NCBI GenBank assembly: GCA_016235545.1
Contig: JACRKB010000247.1
Coordinates: 1 to 39,260 of the forward strand
DNA from: Verrucomicrobiota bacterium
GTDB lineage: Bacteria > Verrucomicrobiota > Verrucomicrobiia > Limisphaerales > SXTU01
Direction of reading: 5' to 3'
Length of the DNA stretch: 39,260 nt
A model generated the notes under the pieces. It made no database searches. It had not been told where the DNA came from and saw nothing but the letters and a program-made list of their open reading frames with translations. A program made the translations under genes and the position numbers. This document shows positions 33,362 to 39,260 of the stretch, in pieces (the stretch's first letter is position 1; each line of letters opens with the position of its first letter).

Positions 33362-35905
33362 CTACTTCGCGTTCGCCGCCGCACGCTCCGTGAGAAGGAA
33401 CGTCATCAGGTCGCGCACTTGCGCGGGCTTGAGCGTTTGAAGCAAGCCTTCGGGCATCAGCGAAATGGCGGAGGGCCGAGTCGAGGCGATGCGGGACTTG
33501 GCGATGCGCGTGGCCTTGCCGGTCGGGTCGGCGAGAAACAGTTCGCTGCCGGTGTCGCCCGAGATGACGCCGGTGAGGCTCTCGCCGTCCTTCAACTCGA
33601 TGGTGTAGGCGAGGTGGTCGGGATTCAGCGCGGCGCTGGGCTGCGTGATGTCTTTCAGCACTGACGCGTAGTCGCGGTGAATGAGGTTGGAGAGTTCCGG
33701 CCCCACTGCGCCGCCTTCGCCGCGCAGGACGTGGCACTTGGCGCAGGCGACCTGCTCGCTGAAGTAGAGCTTGCGCCCGGCCTCCCAATCGCCGCCGGCG
33801 ATTTCGGGAATCGTGCGCGACTCCGGCGCGGTGCCGGCGGGCCTTGCCCACGGCACGAGCACGCGGCGCAACGCCAGCGCGCGCGGGCGCGCGTCCTCGG
33901 CGGTGAACCAATGCACGTCGAGCGATGCTTCCTTGTCCGCGCGGCTTTCCACCGTGACATCAAGAGGAACCCAGAGGTCGGGCTTGGGCGCTGTCACAAC
34001 GAGCCGGGCGGTGAGGTCGCTGAGGCGTTCGACGACAGCGCCGCCGCCAGCCGTAACGCGCAAGGGTGTGCTGCTGGCGAAGACGACCGTGACCTTTTCG
34101 GGCGGATACTCGAAGTCGAGCTTGGAGCCGAGCTGGGTCGCCGCGCGGAGCATGAGCGACAAGTCCAACTGCCCGCGCAGCCTCAGCGTGCCGGGCTGCT
34201 TCAAGCGCGCGAACAGGCGCGTGTGCTCCGTGCTCGCGGCGGTCAATTCACGCGCCACGCGCAAGTCGGCGTGCGGCAGCCAGCCGGACCAGCCGTTGGT
34301 CGCGCTTTGCCTGGACTTGGGCTGCCACTCGGCTGTCACACCGCTCAGGTCGTGGCCGAGGTCAATCGCCGCGACTTGCGGCAGCCCGTGTTGTTTTTGC
34401 TGCGCAGAAGCCAGGCGCGATGGGTCGGGCACCGTGATGGCGTGGCTGACCGCTTCGGTGCGCGCGGCGGTTTGCAGCGAGAGCGTGCGGCCGTCCGAGC
34501 TCAACGCGGCGGTCAGCACCGCGTTCGTCCGGCGCGACTCGGCTTGCTGCATCTGCACGACCTTGTAGCCGGGACGGATGGTTTCAAACCGGTCGCCCGC
34601 GCCGACGTGACGGCCGCTGACGATGGCGGATTGCCTCGCGAGGTTCTTCCACTGGTCGGGCTGGAGCGGGCGGTCGAACTCAACGCGCGTCTCCGTCGGA
34701 CTGGCGGCGTAGGCGAGCACCGGCAGCGGCGCAGCGGATGCGGCACGGCTGATTTTGAAAATCCTGCCGATGCCGGCCGGGCCGGTGCCCCAGTCGGGCT
34801 TGCCCGTGTGTGTGGCCAGAAGCAGGTCGCCTTTGGGCGAGAGGGCGCAATCCACGGCCAGCGTGGGGAGGGCCGCGAAGAGGTGGTTTTGGGCGACGTA
34901 GCCGGCGGGAGTTTTCACCAGCTTCGTGCGGTAAAGTTTGCCCCGCGATTCGCCGGTGAGCAGCGCGTCGCCTTCCCACGACTCCGGCCCGAAGCGGCCG
35001 CGGCCCGGCCCGCTTTCGTTGAACCGAAATCCGCAGATGCTCTGATGCTGCGGCGCGAAATCAAACAGGCTCGGCTCATCAATCGCCTTGGGCAGATACT
35101 TCGGGTGGCGCGGCGGAAAACCGTAATGACGGCCCGGCTGGATGTGCAGCAGCTCATCGAACGGATTGCCGTTGGGCAGCCACGTCGCGCCTTCCTGCTC
35201 GGAGGCGAACAGGTCGCCGTGGCGGTTGAACTGAAGCGACATCAAGTAGCGCACGCCCGTGACGAACTGCTCGACCTGCTTGCCGTCGGCGGAAATCTTC
35301 AGCACGCAGCCGCGGCGGTATTTCGGGTCGTAGTGGCTGACGCCAGCCTTGTCCACCATGTAGCCGTTGTTGTAGGCCGCGTTTCCCATGCTGAGAAAAA
35401 ACGTGCCGTCCGGCGCGAGCGCGAGGCCCATCCCATAATCCACGCGGCGCTTGAGAAACATTTTTTCCGACGCCGACGCCGCGTCATCCCAGTCCTGCAG
35501 GGCGGCCTCGCGCTTGTCCGGCACGCCGTCGCCATTCGTGTCTCGAAAGCGGGCGACCTCGTTGCGGAGCATCACATAGACACTGTCGCCGCGCACGACC
35601 ATGCCAAGGGGATAATCGCCGCTGGGCTTGTCCCAGAATGTGGTGACAGTGTCCTCCAACCCGTCGCCATCCGTGTCGCGCAGCAGGTGCATGCGCCCGT
35701 CGTAGCCCGCGGCGAAGAGCCGCCCGTCCGGCGCATACTCGACGTTGTTCTGGTTAGAGAGACGCAGGGGAAGTTCGCGCACGACGAAGCCGGGCACGAA
35801 CATCTGCACCGGCGGCAAGTTGGTTTCGGCGGCGGGCGCGGTGGCCAGAGTGCTGGGCGCAAGGCAGGCGAGAGCAAGAAGGGCAAAGTGAGTTTTAATT
35901 TTCAT
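33362..35905 (-). CDS. Large secreted dehydrogenase-like propeller with C-terminal cytochrome c domain
   Basis: The start is the ATG giving signal peptide MKIKTHFALLALACLAPSTLATA. The 847-residue product has a six-bladed NHL/glucose-dehydrogenase-like propeller (about 30-400; NNVEYAPDGRLFAAGYDGRM, VRYLMSLQFNRHGDLFASEQ), a beta-rich middle region, and a C-terminal Pirellula/Verrucomicrobium-type cytochrome domain with CAKCH (about 721-725) and late SLMPEGLL as possible distal ligand. This architecture is a hallmark of Planctomycetes and Verrucomicrobiota and is thought to oxidise sugars or other compounds in the periplasm; the substrate is unknown. It stands between the pseudopilin and argG on the same strand. 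Confidence 0.88.
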   Translation of the reverse strand: MKIKTHFALLALACLAPSTLATAPAAETNLPPVQMFVPGFVVRELPLRLSNQNNVEYAPDGRLFAAGYDGRMHLLRDTDGDGLEDTVTTFWDKPSGDYPLGMVVRGDSVYVMLRNEVARFRDTNGDGVPDKREAALQDWDDAASASEKMFLKRRVDYGMGLALAPDGTFFLSMGNAAYNNGYMVDKAGVSHYDPKYRRGCVLKISADGKQVEQFVTGVRYLMSLQFNRHGDLFASEQEGATWLPNGNPFDELLHIQPGRHYGFPPRHPKYLPKAIDEPSLFDFAPQHQSICGFRFNESGPGRGRFGPESWEGDALLTGESRGKLYRTKLVKTPAGYVAQNHLFAALPTLAVDCALSPKGDLLLATHTGKPDWGTGPAGIGRIFKISRAASAAPLPVLAYAASPTETRVEFDRPLQPDQWKNLARQSAIVSGRHVGAGDRFETIRPGYKVVQMQQAESRRTNAVLTAALSSDGRTLSLQTAARTEAVSHAITVPDPSRLASAQQKQHGLPQVAAIDLGHDLSGVTAEWQPKSRQSATNGWSGWLPHADLRVARELTAASTEHTRLFARLKQPGTLRLRGQLDLSLMLRAATQLGSKLDFEYPPEKVTVVFASSTPLRVTAGGGAVVERLSDLTARLVVTAPKPDLWVPLDVTVESRADKEASLDVHWFTAEDARPRALALRRVLVPWARPAGTAPESRTIPEIAGGDWEAGRKLYFSEQVACAKCHVLRGEGGAVGPELSNLIHRDYASVLKDITQPSAALNPDHLAYTIELKDGESLTGVISGDTGSELFLADPTGKATRIAKSRIASTRPSAISLMPEGLLQTLKPAQVRDLMTFLLTERAAANAK

Positions 35906-36052
35906 GGAGCCTGTCAAAAGCTGGTCGGGAGAATGGACTTCATAGGCAAGTTTGGCCGCATGAGTCCCACCCTGCCAAGCCCGCTTGCGGCGAGAGGGGA
36001 GATGTCCGGACGCACAGGCGGAGTGCGAGGCGCGGCTGGGATGGGCGAGAGT

Positions 36053-36772
36053 TCAAAACTCGAAGCGGGGCACTGTCCCGATGGTGCCTGCGCCTCCGAA
36101 GACATTGGTGAACAGCGAGAACTTGCGCCAGCCCACATGCCCATCCAGATATGCGATGTTGCCGCCCCCAGGACGAGTGCTGTCGAGATGCGCGGTGCGG
36201 TTGAGCAACCCGCCTTGCACCCTGATGTAGCTCCCGACCTGCGACATGGTCGCATCCACCCAAATCTCCTGCTCCACGGGGAGCTTGGGTGCGGTCAAGG
36301 TGTTGGAGACTTGCAACGCGACGGGCAGGTTCGCCGTGTCCAGCAGCAGGGGCACGTAGCCGAGGATGCGCGCCTGGCCGGCTGCGCCGCCCCAGTCCCA
36401 CGCCTGATCGAGGTCGTTCAGGTTATTGTAGGATGGACAGTAATAGACCTCCCGCGTCGGGCCGTAGCGCATCAGGTTGGTGAGCGCATGGCGGGACACG
36501 TCCCAAGGCCAGGCCCCCGCCGCGATCGCGCCCGCCGCGTTTTTCCTGATGCTGATGATCCTGTTCTCATGCTCCTCCGCATACAGCAGAAGGCCCAACG
36601 CATGCTGCCGGACATTGCTCAGGCACTTGGCGCGCTTGGCGGATTCCTTGGCCTTCGAGAGGGCGGGCAGGAGCATCCCTGCCAGGATCGCGATGATGGC
36701 GATGACAACAAGGAGTTCGATGAGGGTGAACGCTCGAGCGCCTGACGGAGTGGTTTGGGGGTTGGCGGTCAT
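36053..36772 (-). CDS. Type II secretion/pseudopilin-like protein (prepilin N-terminus)
   Basis: The 239-residue protein has a prepilin leader and hydrophobic helix: [37 protein letters not shown], with cleavage expected before F and the conserved glutamate at position 5 of the mature form. The C-terminal [24 protein letters not shown] is the H-x-DG type ending seen in the multi-copy verrucomicrobial pseudopilin family. Its role in that family is not settled. It is divergent from the XylR-type regulator; the 147 bases beyond its stop hold no visible gene. Confidence 0.92.
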   Translation of the reverse strand: MTANPQTTPSGARAFTLIELLVVIAIIAILAGMLLPALSKAKESAKRAKCLSNVRQHALGLLLYAEEHENRIISIRKNAAGAIAAGAWPWDVSRHALTNLMRYGPTREVYYCPSYNNLNDLDQAWDWGGAAGQARILGYVPLLLDTANLPVALQVSNTLTAPKLPVEQEIWVDATMSQVGSYIRVQGGLLNRTAHLDSTRPGGGNIAYLDGHVGWRKFSLFTNVFGGAGTIGTVPRFEF

Positions 36773-36841
36773 GGCAATGGTGTTTAGTTGTGCCGTGAAA
36801 ACTAATCACCCCAACGCCAGCGCTCCATGAGCTTTTGCGTA

Positions 36842-36855
36842 TTTCACATGAGAAA
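36842..36855. promoter_or_regulatory. Possible operator upstream of the XylR-type regulator
   Basis: TTTCACATGAGAAA is a 14-base palindrome with one mismatched pair, between the divergent pseudopilin and regulator starts, 101 bases before the regulator ATG. AT-rich symmetric sites are uncommon in this GC-rich sequence. A link to the regulator is only inferred from position. Confidence 0.3.
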
Positions 36856-36955
36856 TTTCCCCCACCGCAAAATGATGCGCGCCGGGAATGACCAGCGCGA
36901 AAGGAACATTGCCGGCGTTCAACGAACGGCCCAGACTTCGCGCGTCACCGCCACG

Positions 36956-38092
36956 ATGAAGCAAGTCGCCCTCCTCATCGAAACCTCCAACGCCTATGCG
37001 CGCGGTCTGCTGCGCGGCGTGGTGGCCTACAGGCGCGAGCACGAGCCGTGGTCGCTGCATCTCGCGGAGCACGGACGCGGCGACCGCCCGCCCAGTTGGC
37101 TCGCCAACTGGCGCGGCGACGGCATCCTCGCCCGCATCGAGACGCCCGCGATGGCGCGCGCGCTGCGACACCTCAAGGTGCCCATCGTGGACGTGAGCGC
37201 GGCTCGGCTCATCCCGGCGCTGCCGTGGTTCGAGACGGACGACGCGGCCATCGCGCAGATGGCCTTCGAGCACCTCCGCGACCGGGGCTACCGGCGCTTC
37301 GCCTACTGTGGCGACGCGCGCTTCAACTGGTCCAACTGGCGCGGCGAACATTTCCAACGCGCCGTGGCGGCGGAGGGCGGCGAATGTTTCTTCTACCAAC
37401 CCGCGCGCCACTTCCGGCCTGATGACGCCGCGCAGGGCGACGACCTCGCTCGGTGGCTGCGCAAGCTGCCCAAGCCCATCGGCGTCATGGCCTGCTACGA
37501 CCAGCACGGGCGGCAACTCCTCGACGCCTGCCGCCGCACGGGCATCGCCGTGCCGGACGAGGTTGCCGTCATCAGCGTGGACAACGACGAGGTGCTCTGC
37601 GAACTCTCGCACCCGCCGCTCACCAGCGTCATCCCGAACACGCACCGCACCGGCTACGAAGCTGCCGCGTTGCTCGACGAGCTCATGGCCGGCTGCAAGC
37701 ACCATGCCGAGACGCGCCTCGTGCCGCCCATCGGCGTCGCCGCGCGCCAAAGCACCAGCGCGCTCGCCATCGAGGACCGGCAGACCGCACTGGCCGTGCG
37801 CTTCATCCGCGAGAACGCGTGCGCCGGCATCAATGTGACCGACGTGCTCAAGGCCGTGCCGCAAGCGCGCCGGCTTCTGGAGAGCCGCTTCCGGCGGCTG
37901 CTCGGGCGCACCCCGCACGAGGAAATTCTCCATGTGCAGCTCACGCGGGTGAAACAGCTCCTGGTGGAAACCGATCTGCCTCTGGCGGAAGTCGCCGAGC
38001 GCGCCGGTTTCACGCACGTGGAATACCTGAGCGTCGTCTTCAAGCGCGAGACCGGCATTCCGCCCAGCGCCTTCCGCCGGGCAAACCGGTAG
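36956..38092 (+). CDS. XylR-type transcriptional regulator (LacI-like sensor plus AraC DNA-binding domain)
   Basis: I choose the ATG giving MKQVALLIETSNAYARGLLRGVVAYRREH, the characteristic N-terminus of XylR-type regulators; the frame open upstream from 36827 is not typical. The 378-residue protein has a periplasmic-binding-protein-like sugar sensor (about 1-265; MACYDQHGRQLLDACRRTGI, VAVISVDNDEVLCELSHPPLTSV) and a C-terminal AraC helix-turn-helix pair (about 280-375; LAEVAERAGFTHVEYLSVVFKRETGIPPSAFR). The first helix-turn-helix is diverged (VTDVLKAVPQARRLLESRF), as is usual in the family. It likely activates genes for a sugar such as xylose; no such target operon is adjacent in the window. 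Confidence 0.9.
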   Translation: MKQVALLIETSNAYARGLLRGVVAYRREHEPWSLHLAEHGRGDRPPSWLANWRGDGILARIETPAMARALRHLKVPIVDVSAARLIPALPWFETDDAAIAQMAFEHLRDRGYRRFAYCGDARFNWSNWRGEHFQRAVAAEGGECFFYQPARHFRPDDAAQGDDLARWLRKLPKPIGVMACYDQHGRQLLDACRRTGIAVPDEVAVISVDNDEVLCELSHPPLTSVIPNTHRTGYEAAALLDELMAGCKHHAETRLVPPIGVAARQSTSALAIEDRQTALAVRFIRENACAGINVTDVLKAVPQARRLLESRFRRLLGRTPHEEILHVQLTRVKQLLVETDLPLAEVAERAGFTHVEYLSVVFKRETGIPPSAFRRANR

Positions 38093-38139
38093 GGCGGTGG
38101 CTGGTCGGTGGCAGACGGCACGGGAGCGGCCTTCAGACT

Positions 38140-38230
38140 GTGTGAAAACTCCACGCCACCTGGCCAAGTTTGGCGAAGCAACTCCGTTGCTGCAACCGCC
38201 TCTCCCCGTGCGGTGTTGGAGTTTCCACAC
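38140..38230. repeat. Inverted repeat pair between convergent regulator and TIM-barrel genes
   Basis: GTGTGAAAACTCCA (38140-38153) and TGGAGTTTCCACAC (38217-38230) are reverse complements at 13 of 14 positions, with weaker similarity beyond. The 63-base loop holds a smaller GCAAC/GTTGC hairpin. It lies in the 170-base gap between two genes reading toward each other, so it may serve as a shared terminator. The remaining bases show no gene. Confidence 0.65.
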
Positions 38231-38262
38231 CGCCCCTGTAGGCCGCCCCCTCCGTGCAGCGC

Positions 38263-39260
38263 TCAACCAAACGTCCGCTTCAAACGCCCGCCGTGATAGG
38301 CATTGCGCTGCGCGGCACTCATCTGGTCGAAGTCGGGTTTTCCGTTGGCCATCTTGGGCCAGTCCGCCGAGCTTTGGGACTCGGGCTTTGAGTTTTGTGT
38401 TTCGACCGGCCGCGCGGCCAGAGGGTTGTTCCGCACCTCAACCGTTGCCCGCTTTGTCGCGCTGCCGTCGTAGCTCATCGCCTGGTCGGTGAGCTTGAGG
38501 TCTTCATCCAGCGGGCGCGTCGGTTTGATGCCCTTGCCCTGGAGCACGCCGTGGTAGGCGCGCACCGCTTCCTCGGGCGAGATCTTGCCGTCGGTGATCA
38601 GGCGCAGCATCTCGATGAACGCGAGCTGGTGCTCAGCGTTGTTGATCTTGCGACCGAAGAGCGCGACGCGGGCACCGTATTTCTGCGCGTCGTGGATAAG
38701 CCGGAAGGCGTCGTAAGTCGTGCCCGCGCTGCCGCCGAGGATGCCCACGACGAGGTTCGGGTCGTATTGCGCCAGCTCCTCCATCGCCTTCGGGCCGTGA
38801 TAAACAATCTTGAGGAACACCGGTCGCCCCGCGTCAGGCACGCCCGCGAGCGTGCGGAGAATGTTGTCGTTGATGAACTCGCCGAGCTTCTCCGGCGCGA
38901 TGCCGCTGCTGACGTTCGGGTCGAAGATTTCGAGGAAGTGCCGGAACCCTTTCCGCTCCGCCTCCTCGCGGAATTCCTTATACCAAAGCAACGCCTCGCG
39001 ATCCTGGTCCAGCTCGTTGACGAAGGTGATCGAGTAGAGTCCGAGGTTCGCGCCGGGAAAAGTCCCGCTGCCGTCGCGGTCGCACTCCACCTCGCCGCAC
39101 TGGATGTGGTCAATGCTCGCGCTGCGGAAGGGCTGGCTCGGCTCGCGCGTGTAGCAACCGTGGCGCACGGCCCAAACATCCGTCGTGTCGTTCGCGCGCG
39201 CGGCGGGCGTGACGTGCGAGTTCTTGAAGAGGCCCTCCTTGATGGCGAGTTGCTCGTTCA
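38263..39260 (-). CDS. TIM-barrel aldolase-like protein (5' end beyond the window)
   Basis: The frame stays open to the right edge, so the N-terminus is outside; what shows as a start (GTG at 39168) is internal. At least 332 residues are present. Beta/alpha-barrel features: PGANLGLYSITFVNELDQDRE, GFRHFLEIFDPNV, GRPVFLKIVYHGPKAMEELA (a lysine on a strand, as in class I aldolases), then VVGILGGSAGTTYDAFRLIH and YGARVALFGRKINNAEHQL. I believe it belongs to a class I aldolase-like family found next to sugar catabolism genes in Planctomycetes and Verrucomicrobiota, but I cannot name the reaction. The last 60 or so residues are low-complexity and probably disordered. Confidence 0.65.
   Translation of the reverse strand, partial: NEQLAIKEGLFKNSHVTPAARANDTTDVWAVRHGCYTREPSQPFRSASIDHIQCGEVECDRDGSGTFPGANLGLYSITFVNELDQDREALLWYKEFREEAERKGFRHFLEIFDPNVSSGIAPEKLGEFINDNILRTLAGVPDAGRPVFLKIVYHGPKAMEELAQYDPNLVVGILGGSAGTTYDAFRLIHDAQKYGARVALFGRKINNAEHQLAFIEMLRLITDGKISPEEAVRAYHGVLQGKGIKPTRPLDEDLKLTDQAMSYDGSATKRATVEVRNNPLAARPVETQNSKPESQSSADWPKMANGKPDFDQMSAAQRNAYHGGRLKRTFG

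Noticed and set aside
33677-36745. A 1022-codon open frame on the plus strand, antisense to the large cytochrome gene and running into the pseudopilin gene
   Set aside because: It mirrors real genes with signal peptide, heme motif and prepilin leader on the other strand. Its product is rich in A, R, G, V and L with no domain, as expected from high GC at third positions.

Overview
This is a GC-rich bacterial chromosome segment, most likely from a Verrucomicrobiota member (Pedosphaera/Limisphaera-like lineages fit best). The lineage call rests on gene families: two secreted proteins with the Pirellula/Verrucomicrobium-type cytochrome c domain, a short prepilin-like protein of the type these bacteria carry in many copies, a XylR-type regulator (LacI-like sensor plus AraC helix-turn-helix), several secreted beta-propeller and DUF1080-like proteins, and lpxA plus an MCE/Mla transport set showing a Gram-negative envelope. 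No rRNA, tRNA, phage, transposase or CRISPR array is visible.

Layout. 0.2-4.3 kb is a minus-strand housekeeping run (hflX, radC, lpxA, secreted cytochrome). 4.5-5.8 kb is an intact Gfo/Idh/MocA oxidoreductase. 6.0-15.7 kb is a sugar-use module: an FCD-AraC hybrid regulator, a GntR/LacI-type repressor divergent from an MFS sugar porter, a fructokinase-like PfkB kinase, a GH32-like secreted protein, the 3' remnant of a BASS symporter, and three secreted sialidase-fold proteins. A perfect 12+12 bp palindrome lies in the divergent promoter region. 15.7-17.5 kb holds two successively shorter 3' fragments of the same Gfo/Idh gene, with a secreted unknown protein between them. 17.5-19.2 kb has a secreted esterase and a secreted beta-sandwich protein. 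19.3-25.2 kb is a five-gene minus-strand run: PQQ-propeller lipoprotein, HemN/HemW-like radical SAM protein, chorismate lyase-like protein, halogenase-like flavoprotein interrupted by an in-frame TAG, and a GT4 glycosyltransferase. 25.4-28.1 kb is an MlaE-MlaF-MCE lipid transport operon. 28.3-33.2 kb has nagA, a tandem CDGSH iron-sulfur protein, and a minus-strand run of argG, a small Fic antitoxin (too short for routine calling), Fic and a secreted propeller protein. 33.4-39.3 kb has a large secreted dehydrogenase/cytochrome protein, a pseudopilin, the XylR-type regulator and a TIM-barrel aldolase-like protein running off the right edge.

Cross-cutting observations. (1) Many gene borders carry pairs of short-period (often 7-base) repeats in inverted orientation that can fold into long hairpins; two such repeats have entered coding sequences and are translated. 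(2) The 3' end of one Gfo/Idh gene occurs three times and brackets the sugar module. (3) The chorismate lyase-like / halogenase-like / radical SAM / GT4 run is the best candidate for an undescribed pathway, although its flavoprotein is broken or needs readthrough. Nothing here was tested against databases: family calls come from reading motifs, and no identity value was computed by an alignment program.
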